DNA of 41,476 nt, taken from positions 1 to 41,476 of the forward strand of contig JAGHSF010000030.1 of the NCBI GenBank assembly GCA_018065985.1, in the 5' to 3' direction. The notes under the pieces are model-generated. The model saw only the letters and a list, made by a program, of their open reading frames with translations, did not search any database and was not told the DNA's origin. The translations under genes and the position numbers were made by a program. Positions 17,252-25,972 of the stretch are shown here, piece by piece. The DNA comes from Candidatus Cryptobacteroides choladohippi (GTDB lineage Bacteria; Bacteroidota; Bacteroidia; Bacteroidales; UBA932). The first letter of the stretch is position 1. Each line of letters begins with the position of its first letter.

Positions 17252-19025
17252 CGCTCATCTCACACTTGCCGCAGTCGAAGTGAAGCTCAAGCTTCCGCCC
17301 CGAGTTGATAAGGAAAAGAGGGCCGCTCTGTGGCGCATTCTGATGAACGGGACACATCCCAAGTTCATACCTTATGCAATATTTGCTTCTCAGTAAAGGC
17401 AATGATTTGCTTTCAGGCTCCGTCGCGAGATGCAGCCTTGATACCTCAGGGGCGGTTCCGCCTCTGGGGGTTTTCACTGTCTGCCCGCTGCCGAAAGGCT
17501 CCCTGCCGATATCGTCGGCGACGAGTCTGCGCATGCTGTTTATGGTTGATGCCGACAGAAGGGGCATGCTCTTGCCCGGTGTGCCTATCTCAAGGTTGTC
17601 CAGCCTGAAGTTGAGGTGGCCGCTGCGCTTGTTCAGGTTGTCCCGCAGCATGGCCTCGGCCCTGTCGCGGTTCTCGGCAGTGTCCACATCGGCGTTGAAG
17701 CTGGAAACGACCGTCCTGCCGTCCTCGGTGGTGGCTTTGATGTCTATCATATACTCCTTGTATATGCGTACATCCAGGCTCACGGAAATCTCCCTGTGGC
17801 ACTGCTGGGTCTCGAGCAGCTTTTCAAAGTTTGAGTTTATGTTCCTGAAGAGCCTTGCACCTTTGTAGATGTCCGGCACTGTCTTGCAGAAGATTCTCAG
17901 GCCTTCGCATACATCGCCGCGGAAGCCGGTCACGCCGTCCCTGGTACTGAAGGCAAAGCCGTCACCGTTATGCAGCACCACGCTGCGGTTGGCCGGATCT
18001 ATGGCGATTTCCATGTCATAGTTGCCTTTGCCTTCGGGTCTGGGCCTTATGCTCCTTATGGTTCCGATGAACTCTCCCATCGACTTTGGGGCGTCCATCG
18101 AGCTCCACCTGCCTCGCCTGCCGTCGATCCAGAGTTCCGTGTAACCGCGGTTGAAGGTCTTTGCACTGTCGGGTTCGAATCCGCCTTTCACGGTGCCGTA
18201 CGAGGCCCTGCACCAGCGTTCCGGGTCTTTCTGGCAGAGAGCGTCAAGTGCAAGGGAGTAGTCCCTTGTTATGTTCTTTACATAAGAGGGGTTCTTGAGC
18301 CGGCCCTCGATCTTGAAGGATATGACGCCTGCCTGGGCGAGATCCTCCAACCTGTTTTTCAGGTTGTAGTCCTTGAGTGAGAGCAGGGCCTTGTTCCTGA
18401 CGAGGACCTTTCCCTCCGAATCCACAAGGTCGTACAGGGATCGGCATGCCTGAATGCACTCCCCACGGTCGGCGCTCCGGCCGTCGAGGTACTGGCTCAG
18501 CCTGCATTCTCCGGAATATCCTACACAGAGCGCGCCGTGCACGAAGAATTCCACCTCGCATGACACGGCCGCCGATATCTCTTTCACCTGCTGGAGGCTG
18601 AGTTCCCTTTCAAGTATGATTCTGCTGCATCCCAGAGCCTCGAAGTGCCTTGCCCGCTGTATGTCGCGTATGGCACACTGGGTGCTGGCGTGCAGGGGAA
18701 CCATTATGTCTTCCCAGCCGCAGATGCGCTCGTCCCTTATTATGAAGGCGTCCGCCCCGCATTCCTGCGCCCGCAGCATCTGGCTGTGAGCACTTTCGAT
18801 CTCTTCGTCGTATATTATGGTGTTGAAGGTCACGAATACCTTCGCTCCGAAGCGGTGGGCGTATGCGCAGAGCTCCCCGATGTCCTCGAAGGAATTGCCG
18901 GCGGCCTTCCTTGCGCCGAAGTCGGGGCCTGCGATATACACAGCATCGGCACCGCAGTCGATGGCTGCGATGCCGGTCTGTACATTACGTGCAGGTGCTA
19001 AAAGCTCCAGCGCTGTCTTGCTCAC
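17232..19025 (-). CDS. U32-family peptidase-like protein, probable RNA hydroxylase (RlhA/TrhP-like)
   Basis: The 597-residue protein has the TIM-barrel U32 domain beginning ELLAPARNVQTGIAAIDCGADAVY. The four Cys ligands of the family's iron-sulfur cluster are present (C167, C174 in HGALCVGYSGEC, then C190 and C194 in RGECIQAC). Characterised members hydroxylate tRNA or 23S rRNA rather than acting as proteases, so the peptidase name is probably misleading. A second, smaller domain runs from about 380 to 480, and the C-terminus has four more Cys (CIRYELGMCP...CGKC). It follows the TPR gene by 6 nt. Confidence 0.88.
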   Translation of the reverse strand: MSKTALELLAPARNVQTGIAAIDCGADAVYIAGPDFGARKAAGNSFEDIGELCAYAHRFGAKVFVTFNTIIYDEEIESAHSQMLRAQECGADAFIIRDERICGWEDIMVPLHASTQCAIRDIQRARHFEALGCSRIILERELSLQQVKEISAAVSCEVEFFVHGALCVGYSGECRLSQYLDGRSADRGECIQACRSLYDLVDSEGKVLVRNKALLSLKDYNLKNRLEDLAQAGVISFKIEGRLKNPSYVKNITRDYSLALDALCQKDPERWCRASYGTVKGGFEPDSAKTFNRGYTELWIDGRRGRWSSMDAPKSMGEFIGTIRSIRPRPEGKGNYDMEIAIDPANRSVVLHNGDGFAFSTRDGVTGFRGDVCEGLRIFCKTVPDIYKGARLFRNINSNFEKLLETQQCHREISVSLDVRIYKEYMIDIKATTEDGRTVVSSFNADVDTAENRDRAEAMLRDNLNKRSGHLNFRLDNLEIGTPGKSMPLLSASTINSMRRLVADDIGREPFGSGQTVKTPRGGTAPEVSRLHLATEPESKSLPLLRSKYCIRYELGMCPVHQNAPQSGPLFLINSGRKLELHFDCGKCEMSVTQAQK

Positions 19026-19031
19026 TTCGTA

Positions 19032-19964
19032 TTATTTGAGAGCGTCGATGAGTTTCTTTGCCTCAGGACCGAACTTGGGGTCGTTCAGGCACTTGGTGTA
19101 GTACTCCTTGGCCTTTGCGTTGTTCTTCTGGTTCTGATAGAGAGCACCTACCGTGTAAGCGATCTGGCCGGCGTTCTTTGCATCGGGAGCAAGCTCGAGG
19201 TACTGTGAGAGGTACTTGATGGCGTCTGCGTTCTTGCCTGCCATCTGGCTTGCCTGACCTGCGATCTGGATAGCCTGGGGATTCTCTGAATATTCGTTTG
19301 CCTTGAGAGCGTTCTCGACTGCGTCTGCGAACTTCTTCTCCTTGAGGTTTGCACTTGCCTTCTTGAGGAAGATGGTGCTGATCTGCTTGTTGGCCTGCTC
19401 GCCCTGGCCGTTCTCGGCTGCTGCCTCGAATGCCTTCACAGCCTCTTCGGTCTTTCCGAGAGCATTGTAAGCCGAACCGAGGCGGAGTGATGAAACGCCG
19501 TCAGTGGGGTCCTCGGCAAGAACCTTGGTGTAGGTCTCGACTGCACCTGCAAAATTCTTCTCCTTGATCTGAGATGCACCCTTTGTCTTGAGAACCTGGG
19601 GAATGAGACCGGTTGCCTCTCCCATGGTGTCGAAATCGTCATACTTCTCAGCTACCTGTGCAACGTAGTCGAGGTTGACAAGAGCTGCGTCGTAGTCACC
19701 GGCCTTAACAAGGTCCTTTGCCATTGAAAGGGAGATCTTGGGGATGATGGCCTGGCACTGAGCGAGAATCTCCGCTCCTTCTTCGCCAATCTCTGTTGCC
19801 ATGGTGAGAGCTTTGTTGAAGTTCTCAAGTGCACCTGCCTTGTTGCCTTCCTCGAGAAGAGCGGCGGCTGAATTGTAAACTTCGGTGAGAGTTGCCATAT
19901 CCTGGGCGAACGCTGCACCTGCTGCAAGCACGATGGCTGCGACTGTTGCGATAATCTTTTTCAT
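19032..19964 (-). CDS. Periplasmic TPR-repeat protein
   Basis: The 310-residue protein has a clear signal peptide (residues 1-20, ending AFA-Q). The rest is a chain of tetratricopeptide repeats, for instance AVETYTKVLAEDPTDGVSSLRLGSAYNALGKTEEAVKAFE-like units. TPR proteins are scaffolds; the partner is unknown. A good promoter (TTG-N20-TACATTTG) precedes it with a 33-nt leader, and it shares the transcript with the U32 gene 6 nt on. Confidence 0.88.
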   Translation of the reverse strand: MKKIIATVAAIVLAAGAAFAQDMATLTEVYNSAAALLEEGNKAGALENFNKALTMATEIGEEGAEILAQCQAIIPKISLSMAKDLVKAGDYDAALVNLDYVAQVAEKYDDFDTMGEATGLIPQVLKTKGASQIKEKNFAGAVETYTKVLAEDPTDGVSSLRLGSAYNALGKTEEAVKAFEAAAENGQGEQANKQISTIFLKKASANLKEKKFADAVENALKANEYSENPQAIQIAGQASQMAGKNADAIKYLSQYLELAPDAKNAGQIAYTVGALYQNQKNNAKAKEYYTKCLNDPKFGPEAKKLIDALK

Positions 19965-19997
19965 ATCAAAAAATGTTTAAATCCTTTGGTTGGGATG

Positions 19998-20028
19998 CAA
20001 ATGTAATGTTTTTCCGCCATAAACGCAA
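19998..20028 (-). promoter_or_regulatory. Promoter of the TPR-U32 operon
   Basis: On the minus strand TTG (20028-20026), a 20-nt spacer and TACATTTG (20005-19998) match the Bacteroidota -33/-7 consensus. It lies just past the DUF3109 stop at 20029. Confidence 0.75.
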
Positions 20029-20628
20029 TTACTGTGCCGAATCCTCGACAAGGTGTCTGGCTGCAGCGTCCAAGGCTTCCCAGAAATCTTTTCCAAATGC
20101 CTGGATGAGCGGTTCTTTCAGGAACTGATAGACCCTGGTCCCTTCTGCCCTGCCCTTGATGAAGGCACCCTTGCAGATGTCCCAATGGTGCACATTCAGG
20201 GCCTTCCCGCCTCCGGTCAGCCTGGTGACCCTGATGGGGTAGAGCGAGCAGGAGATGGGTTTTGTGCATCCGCAGGCCTGCATGGCGCAGATGCAGCCTC
20301 CGTTGTCAAGGAAGTTGGCGTATGCGCAGACACCCGAGCCGGGTACCAGCGTGGTCACGATGTCGCCGTCCCTGTCGATCTCGAAGAATCCGTTCGCGTC
20401 TATTGCCTCGCGCCCGCATGCCCTCATGCCGGGGCTGTACCTTGCATATTCTCTCTCTATGCGGGGGAGTTCGCTCTCATCCACAGGTGCACCTGCGTCA
20501 CCTTCGATACAGCAGATTCCCTTGCATTCGTCGTAGTTGCAGCTGAAATATTCCATCACGACATCCTCTGAAACGAGAATGTCGCCTATCTGGATGATGG
20601 TGCCGAAAGCGCTTGCGGGATTGCTCAT
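20029..20628 (-). CDS. DUF3109 family cysteine-rich protein
   Basis: The 199-residue protein matches the DUF3109 pattern: FSCNYDECKGICCIEGDAGAPV near the N-terminus, then CAYANFLDNGGCICAMQACG and SCSLYPIR. The many conserved Cys suggest metal or iron-sulfur binding; the function is unknown. I chose ATG 20628 because it overlaps the M16 stop by ATGA; an upstream ATG at 20649 lies inside that gene. It is probably translationally coupled to it. Confidence 0.85.
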   Translation of the reverse strand: MSNPASAFGTIIQIGDILVSEDVVMEYFSCNYDECKGICCIEGDAGAPVDESELPRIEREYARYSPGMRACGREAIDANGFFEIDRDGDIVTTLVPGSGVCAYANFLDNGGCICAMQACGCTKPISCSLYPIRVTRLTGGGKALNVHHWDICKGAFIKGRAEGTRVYQFLKEPLIQAFGKDFWEALDAAARHLVEDSAQ

Positions 20629-23219
20629 AGCAGGACGGTCTCTATGCATCCGCCGGAAGCGAGTGCCTTGAACACAGATGCGACGCTCTCGGCTGTGACG
20701 GAGGCGATGCCCTGTTTGTATTCGCTGACTGTGTCCTTGCTGACGCCGTAGCGGGTCAGGACGGCATTTATCCTGCCAAGGTCTGACTGCAGCTCGGTCT
20801 CTTCCCTGATCAGGAGCTCATCCTTGCATGCGTTGAGGGTTGCAGGGTCGAGGGGTGTCGACGATACCTTGTCGATGGCGTTGCGTATGGCTGCAAGTAT
20901 CTCGTATGGCCCGGCATAGCTTATGCCCTCGGGCAGACCTCTCTCCTCGCTGGCGGCGCCGTGAATCTGAACGAATATCCTTTCCTCGGGGAAGACCTCG
21001 ATTCTGGAGTTGATGCTGGCGTAGGCTCCTACCGGTGCCAGGGCGCGGCCGAGTTCCTTCTGCAGTGCTATCATCGCCACCTTCACGCTCATGGCGTTGA
21101 CCATGTTGTAAGGGAGGGCTGCAGTTGCTGAGAGATGGACGCTCTGGCTGCCGTCGCCAAGTCCGGCCTCCTTCGAATTCAGCGTGTACGTGCTGATTCC
21201 TGAGCGCACGGGCCTGCTGGCCTTGGGCAGGGCATCGAAGATCCTGGATGTGCCGAATCCTCCGAGGTAGTTGCAGAGAGTCTTCTTCAGATCTTCCGCC
21301 ACAAGGTCTCCGGTTATCACCAGAACGCCGTCCTGGCAGCGGCTGAACTGCTCCTTGAAGAACTTTTCAGCTTTTGCAGGGAGGTCGTCCGACAGGCAGC
21401 CGGCCTTCTTGTATTCGGGATATGCGTATGACGGGCACAGCAGGTTGTACATGTAATTGTCCACTCCTTCCTGGCTGAGCCGCGACAGCTCGATTCTGAG
21501 CTCCTCGCATTTCCTGTAGTATGCCACGGCCTGCGGGTCCTGCCTGCGCTCGTTGGCAACCGACAGCAGCGAGCGGAGGACCATCTGCAACTTGGTCGAG
21601 GGAGCGGTGCCTTCGATCCGCAGATCGCTCAGGGACGTGCTTGAGTTCATGCTGATGCCGTTCGAGATCATCATGGTCAGGAACTCGTTCGGATGCATTC
21701 CGGAGATCTCGCTGTTCTGCAGCATGTCACCTATGAATGCGCTTTCGCCGGGCTTAAGGAACGGGACCTTGCCGGCTCCTCCGCGCAGAAGCATGGCGTA
21801 GTGGAACTTCCCTTTCTCGGCCGTCTTGCGGAATACCACCTTCATGCCATTGGTGAAGGTCCACAGCTCTCCTCCCGAAATGGGATCCTTGCTTTCCGAC
21901 TTTATCTTCACGCGTGACTTGGAGTTGGCTTTCCAGAGGCTGAGGCTGTCGGGGTAGCTGGGCTTTGCCGGGCTGGCGTCCGGATTGGCTGCCACGCACT
22001 CCCAGGTGTTCCTGAAAGTGTCGGCAAGGTCGGTGCGGAGCCGCGCTCTGGGGGTATCGAAGCCTATTGTCAGGTTGGCCTGCGAGTCGAGCAGGGCCGA
22101 TGCGAATCTGTTGAACAGTTCCAGTTCCTTCTCAAGAGGCAGCCTGCCGTTCTTGAAGAAGGCGTTGATGGTGCTTTCCGACGCCAGGGTCGAGCCGTAC
22201 AGATAGGCTGAAATGCACCGGCGGACGTATTCGCTGTTGGTCAGGGGGGTGCCTGCGTCCCTTGCGGTCTCGTTCTGGAACCGGTCCTTGGCGTTCTGAA
22301 GCTCGGCCTTCACGGCACCGCGGCTGTCGAGGTCGGCAAGCACTGTCGCGACGCGTCTTACGGCATCGTCGTACCTGTCTTCAGCGGTGATCACGGTGAT
22401 GGTATATTGCTCGTCGCCGGGGCCGCTGGCACTGTCGTAGTAGCGGAACCTGACTTCTGCAAGAGGAATGTCCTGCTCCCTGAAGTCGGCTCTGATACGG
22501 TTCTCGATGATGTCTCCGAGATAAGATGCGTATTGCTTGCTGACTGCTGGCTGCAGGGTGTTCATCTGGGCTTTCGGGGTCCTGGGCCCTGCAAAGGAGA
22601 CGCGTATGGATGCCACGCCGTTCAGGGGATTGCTTGTGAAGTAGCAGCTGGGCTCGGTCTTGGGTGTCCAGCTGTAGTTGTCGTTGATCCCTTCGCCCAT
22701 GCGCTGTGAAACGGTCATCGAGAACATCCTGATGCGGTCGTTGAACCTGGCGGGGTCCACGTCGCCGCAGACGATGAGCGCCTGGGGGTTGGGGCTCAGC
22801 TCTGCGATGTCGAAGAGCATCAGAAGCATGGAGTCGGCAACGGCCTGGCTGCTGACGGGCACTTTTCTGAAGTCATAGATGGTCGCGTTGTTCTGGAAGC
22901 TCACATATCCGCGCTCGGTGTAGCCGATGCCCAGTCCGGCGAGGAAGTCGCAGGGTCTGCGGTTGCCGAAGTGAGGCAGTTTGACGAGTGCCCTGCGTGC
23001 CTGTGTGACGGCGGCCTGCCTGTCGGATAACGGCTGCTGGACCAGGGCGAAGTCTGCGTGGCCCTTTGCCTCCTTGTTGGTGGTCACATAGCATGTTATG
23101 CCGTTCGGAAGCTGCGTCGTGGTGATCTCCGGAGCGGGTTGAAGTGTCGTCAGTTCCTGTGCCTGCATGGGTGCAAGCACAGCCAGAAATATGGCTGAAA
23201 TCAGAAATCTTTTCATCAT
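20625..23219 (-). CDS. M16-like (pitrilysin-fold) periplasmic protein lacking the zinc site
   Basis: The 864-residue protein has a signal peptide (residues 1-20, ending MQA-Q) and two M16-like halves, each starting with an LPNGITCYV or FTNGMKVVF strand. Active M16 proteases carry HxxEH soon after; here neither half has it, so both look catalytically dead. M16 proteins usually act as dimers of active and inactive partners, so this could be a non-catalytic subunit or scaffold. No active partner is seen in the window. A TAACTTTG box is 7 nt before the ATG. Two adjacent ATGs are possible. Confidence 0.82.
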   Translation of the reverse strand: MMKRFLISAIFLAVLAPMQAQELTTLQPAPEITTTQLPNGITCYVTTNKEAKGHADFALVQQPLSDRQAAVTQARRALVKLPHFGNRRPCDFLAGLGIGYTERGYVSFQNNATIYDFRKVPVSSQAVADSMLLMLFDIAELSPNPQALIVCGDVDPARFNDRIRMFSMTVSQRMGEGINDNYSWTPKTEPSCYFTSNPLNGVASIRVSFAGPRTPKAQMNTLQPAVSKQYASYLGDIIENRIRADFREQDIPLAEVRFRYYDSASGPGDEQYTITVITAEDRYDDAVRRVATVLADLDSRGAVKAELQNAKDRFQNETARDAGTPLTNSEYVRRCISAYLYGSTLASESTINAFFKNGRLPLEKELELFNRFASALLDSQANLTIGFDTPRARLRTDLADTFRNTWECVAANPDASPAKPSYPDSLSLWKANSKSRVKIKSESKDPISGGELWTFTNGMKVVFRKTAEKGKFHYAMLLRGGAGKVPFLKPGESAFIGDMLQNSEISGMHPNEFLTMMISNGISMNSSTSLSDLRIEGTAPSTKLQMVLRSLLSVANERRQDPQAVAYYRKCEELRIELSRLSQEGVDNYMYNLLCPSYAYPEYKKAGCLSDDLPAKAEKFFKEQFSRCQDGVLVITGDLVAEDLKKTLCNYLGGFGTSRIFDALPKASRPVRSGISTYTLNSKEAGLGDGSQSVHLSATAALPYNMVNAMSVKVAMIALQKELGRALAPVGAYASINSRIEVFPEERIFVQIHGAASEERGLPEGISYAGPYEILAAIRNAIDKVSSTPLDPATLNACKDELLIREETELQSDLGRINAVLTRYGVSKDTVSEYKQGIASVTAESVASVFKALASGGCIETVLL

Positions 23220-23226
23220 GGTCTTA

Positions 23227-23234
23227 CAAAGTTA
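23227..23234 (-). promoter_or_regulatory. Promoter -7 box of the M16-DUF3109 operon
   Basis: TAACTTTG on the minus strand is a perfect TAnnTTTG match, 7 nt from the first ATG. The leader would be very short or absent. Confidence 0.7.
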
Positions 23235-23290
23235 CAAATTTCCGGCCAGTCTTATAAATAATTTATGTACCTTAGTGGAACAGTTTTTGA

Positions 23291-23305
23291 TTACTTATCA
23301 AGTAA
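23291..23305. promoter_or_regulatory. 15-bp palindrome upstream of the aquaporin gene
   Basis: TTACTT (23291-23296) and AAGTAA (23300-23305) form an inverted repeat around ATC, 15 bp before the aquaporin ATG. TACCTTAG at about 23267 is a poor -7 box. The palindrome could be an operator or a small hairpin; neither is proved. Confidence 0.3.
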
Positions 23306-23320
23306 AACCATTTAACAGGT

Positions 23321-24019
23321 ATGAAAAAGTATTTTGCAGAGTGCATAGGAACAATGGTTCTTACACTCCTTGGCTGCGGTACAGCAGTTTTTGTAGGATG
23401 CGGTGAGCCTGCCGGCGTTTTCGCTACAGCAGCAGCATTCGGTCTTTCAGTCATAGCCATGGCTTATACCATCGGCAGCATCTCAGGATGCCACATCAAC
23501 CCCGCCATCACCCTCGGTGTAGCCCTTTCCGGACGCATGAGCTGGAAGGATGCATGCGGCTACTGGGTCGGCCAGTTCATCGGTGGCATCATCGGCGCCG
23601 CTGTCCTTTACTGGATCTGCTGCGCAACAGGCGCTCCCGGTGCAATGGGTGATCCCGCAGGTCTCGGAACCAACGGCGTGGCAAATGCCGGTGGCGTATG
23701 CGGAGCAATCCTCGTCGAGGTGGTTGCAACATTCCTCTTCGTTCTCGTTGTTCTCGGAACAACCGCAAAGAACGGCGCAGGCAACCTTGCAGGCCTTGCA
23801 ATCGGCCTTACCCTCATCCTCATCCACCTCGTCTGCATCAACCTTACCGGAACATCGGTCAATCCTGCACGTTCATTCGGTCCTGCTCTCTTCGTAGGCG
23901 GTCAGGCTCTCAAGGACGTCTGGGTATTCATCGCAGCTCCTCTCGCAGGCGGCGCTCTTGCAGCAGGTGTGTGGAAGTGCTTCGAGTGCGAGTGCAAGTG
24001 CAGCAAGTGTGAGAAATAA
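23321..24019 (+). CDS. aqpZ: Aquaporin Z-like water channel with a cysteine-rich C-terminal tail
   Basis: The 232-residue protein has six membrane helices and the two NPA boxes (HINPAIT and SVNPARS). The AqpZ selectivity-filter residues Phe, His (LIHLVC), Thr and Arg appear conserved, suggesting water rather than glycerol. The unusual part is the cytoplasmic tail: C220-x2-C223-x-C225-x-C227-x2-C230 in the last 13 residues. This looks like a metal- or redox-binding cluster. The TSCPD gene follows after 23 nt and is probably cotranscribed. An Aqp fold is certain; the tail function is inference. Confidence 0.95.
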   Translation: MKKYFAECIGTMVLTLLGCGTAVFVGCGEPAGVFATAAAFGLSVIAMAYTIGSISGCHINPAITLGVALSGRMSWKDACGYWVGQFIGGIIGAAVLYWICCATGAPGAMGDPAGLGTNGVANAGGVCGAILVEVVATFLFVLVVLGTTAKNGAGNLAGLAIGLTLILIHLVCINLTGTSVNPARSFGPALFVGGQALKDVWVFIAAPLAGGALAAGVWKCFECECKCSKCEK

Positions 24020-24042
24020 TATTAATAATCGTAATATAGAAA

Positions 24043-24453
24043 ATGGATCGTAGAGACTTTATTGGAAAAGCCGCAACCATAGGCATAGGACTTACGGCAG
24101 CCCCCCTTGCCCTCAAGGCTGCATCACCTCTGGCTGCACCTCAGGGAAGACCCGAGGTGCCCATGAAGATTGCCAGTGACGAGACAAAGGACGGCGTGCG
24201 ACGTGTGACGGTGACTCCCAGTTCGAAGGTCTGCTCGAAGCAGATCAATGTTGAGATCGACGTCAAGACGCGCACAATCAAGAGCGCAAGTTTCACGCGA
24301 GGCTGCGAAGGCAATGCCAAGGGCCTCTGCATGCTCCTTCAGGGAATGAAGGTTGATGATGTCATCAAGCGTCTTGGCGGCGTGGATTGTGCAGGCAGAG
24401 GGACTTCATGTCCTGACCAGCTGGCGCGGGCGCTCAAGAGCCTGAAGTGGTAG
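24043..24453 (+). CDS. TSCPD-domain protein (TIGR03905-like) with an N-terminal Tat-type signal
   Basis: The 136-residue protein carries a TSCPD domain (about 52-134) with C64, C88 and C96 plus C116 and the T121-S-C-P-D125 motif. TIGR03905 proteins are normally about 80 residues and cytosolic. Here the first ~35 residues are RRDFIGKAATIGIGL..., a twin-arginine-type signal with a hydrophobic core. The Tat signal suggests export of a folded, possibly metal-bound domain; this is unusual for the family. It follows the aquaporin by 23 nt. No function is known for the exported form. Confidence 0.85.
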   Translation: MDRRDFIGKAATIGIGLTAAPLALKAASPLAAPQGRPEVPMKIASDETKDGVRRVTVTPSSKVCSKQINVEIDVKTRTIKSASFTRGCEGNAKGLCMLLQGMKVDDVIKRLGGVDCAGRGTSCPDQLARALKSLKW

Positions 24454-24473
24454 AATATCCATCATGAGACAGG

Positions 24474-24499
24474 AAGAGGCGGCTGGGAAGCCGCCTCTT
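24474..24499. terminator. Bidirectional terminator between convergent genes
   Basis: AAGAGGCGGC (24474-24483) pairs perfectly with GCCGCCTCTT (24490-24499) around a 6-nt loop and is followed by a T-rich tract. It lies between the TSCPD gene (+) and the membrane protein at 24519 (-). Confidence 0.85.
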
Positions 24500-24518
24500 T
24501 CATTTTCTTTTCAGATAT

Positions 24519-24986
24519 TTACTTTTCAGCCCTGCACCTGTATTCCAGTGCGCTCACGACGCGGACAAGATCCTTCGTTATCCCTTCGACGTCATAGCCT
24601 GTCGCGGTGCGGGTGAGTGTGAGCGTGTCTTCTCCCATCTTGAGCAGGCGGCTCAGGGGCGCGCGCTTGCGGAACTTGAGGCTGCCGTCGGCACCCTGCT
24701 CCGTCATCTTGTAGCCATGGTCGTCCATGACCTGTCTTATGATGGGAAGCAGGTCTGCGGTCTCTCCCGGCATGAAGGCGCTGCGGGTGCTGAAGCCGAA
24801 GCGCGGGTATGCGGCGGCCATTGCGGCGAACACCAGTGCTATCTGCCAGAGTGAATCATAGCCGTTGACGAACATCTTGGAAAGGTCGGCCTCGACAATC
24901 TTGAATGCAAGAAGCACGAGGATGATTATCACAAGCAGGAAGACGTAGTAGAAAAAATACTTAACGGAACGTTTCAAATACTTCAT
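24519..24986 (-). CDS. Small membrane protein of unknown function
   Basis: I do not recognise a named family. The 155-residue protein has two hydrophobic helices (about 10-30 and 46-61) and a soluble C-terminal part of about 85 residues (IIRQVMDDHGYKMTEQGADGSLKFRKR...), which looks like an alpha/beta domain. Its promoter box TAATTTTG ends 5 nt before the ATG, so the mRNA is predicted to be leaderless. It stands alone between a terminator and a divergent gene. Confidence 0.7.
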   Translation of the reverse strand: MKYLKRSVKYFFYYVFLLVIIILVLLAFKIVEADLSKMFVNGYDSLWQIALVFAAMAAAYPRFGFSTRSAFMPGETADLLPIIRQVMDDHGYKMTEQGADGSLKFRKRAPLSRLLKMGEDTLTLTRTATGYDVEGITKDLVRVVSALEYRCRAEK

Positions 24987-24991
24987 AGGTA

Positions 24992-24999
24992 CAAAATTA
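24992..24999 (-). promoter_or_regulatory. Promoter -7 box of the small membrane protein
   Basis: TAATTTTG on the minus strand, 5 nt from the ATG at 24986. Confidence 0.6.
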
Positions 25000-25012
25000 G
25001 CACAAAATTTGT

Positions 25013-25020
25013 TACATTTG
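25013..25020 (+). promoter_or_regulatory. Promoter -7 box of the coiled-coil/hemW operon
   Basis: TACATTTG fits TAnnTTTG and leaves 28 nt before the ATG at 25049. It is divergent from the box at 24992-24999. Confidence 0.65.
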
Positions 25021-25048
25021 CCGTCTATATCAATATAAGAGAATCAAT

Positions 25049-25972
25049 ATGTCAGAATTTGAAAGAGAAGACCCCCTCGAGAGACTCGAGCGCAGACAGG
25101 CCGAAGCACACGCCAACAAGCCTCTCAAGACCGTGATGATAGTCATGGCGGTGATCGCCGCAGCTCTTGCGGTTGCACTTGCGTACACCCTTTTCTCAAA
25201 GAATAAGCTCGTTGGCGAGCTCAATCAGGACAAGAAGGAACTCACTGAGCAGATTCAGGCTCTTCAGTCTGATTATGAGGACCTTTCAAGCGAATACGAC
25301 AACATCAACCTGCAGTTGGACTCTTCACGTATCGAGATCGCACAGCTGCTCGAGCGCGCCAAGAAGACCGATGCGACCAACCGTGCAAAGATGCGCCAGT
25401 ACGAGAAGGAACTCGGTACTCTGCGTACCATCATGCGCAGCTATATCGTGCAGATAGACTCCCTCAACACCCTCAACCACAAGCTTACAGCCGATGCGGC
25501 TGCAGCCCGCAAGGAGGCAGCACAGCATCGTCAGCGCAGCGAGGAACTCGCACATGAGGTCGAGGCACTCTCCGGCAGGGTCAGCGCAGGTTCCGTTGTC
25601 AAGGCCCGCGGACTCAGCATGAGTGCGTATGCCTCCACCGACAAGGTTACCGACAAGGCAAGCAAGGCAGTGCGTCTGCTCGTGAACCTGAGCCTCATCG
25701 AGAACGAGCTTGCGGAGCACGGTCCCGTACGTGTCTTCGTGCAGGTCACCGATCCCAACGGCAAACTCCTTAGCGACGGCAAGGGCACCATGTTCAACTA
25801 TGGCGGACAGACCATGGAGGCAACCGCTTCCCGTGAGGTCGATTACGAAGGCCGCGAGGTTGATCTGGGCATCTATGTGAACAACATCCCCGTATTCGAC
25901 AAGGGCGTTTACCAGGTACGCGCATACACTGAGCAGGCATCTCTCGGAATGTCCGAACTGCTTCTGCGTTAA
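25049..25972 (+). CDS. Membrane-anchored coiled-coil protein
   Basis: The 307-residue protein has a short acidic N-terminus, one membrane helix (about 27-49), a long coiled coil (about 52-185, with heptads of Leu and many Glu/Lys/Gln) and a C-terminal beta-rich domain (about 186-307) ending ASLGMSELLLR. This architecture is common among Bacteroidota proteins of unknown function, often called chromosome segregation-like by coiled-coil similarity only. The domain faces the periplasm if the N-terminus is inside. Its stop overlaps the hemW start (TAATG), so they are coupled. Confidence 0.8.
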   Translation: MSEFEREDPLERLERRQAEAHANKPLKTVMIVMAVIAAALAVALAYTLFSKNKLVGELNQDKKELTEQIQALQSDYEDLSSEYDNINLQLDSSRIEIAQLLERAKKTDATNRAKMRQYEKELGTLRTIMRSYIVQIDSLNTLNHKLTADAAAARKEAAQHRQRSEELAHEVEALSGRVSAGSVVKARGLSMSAYASTDKVTDKASKAVRLLVNLSLIENELAEHGPVRVFVQVTDPNGKLLSDGKGTMFNYGGQTMEATASREVDYEGREVDLGIYVNNIPVFDKGVYQVRAYTEQASLGMSELLLR

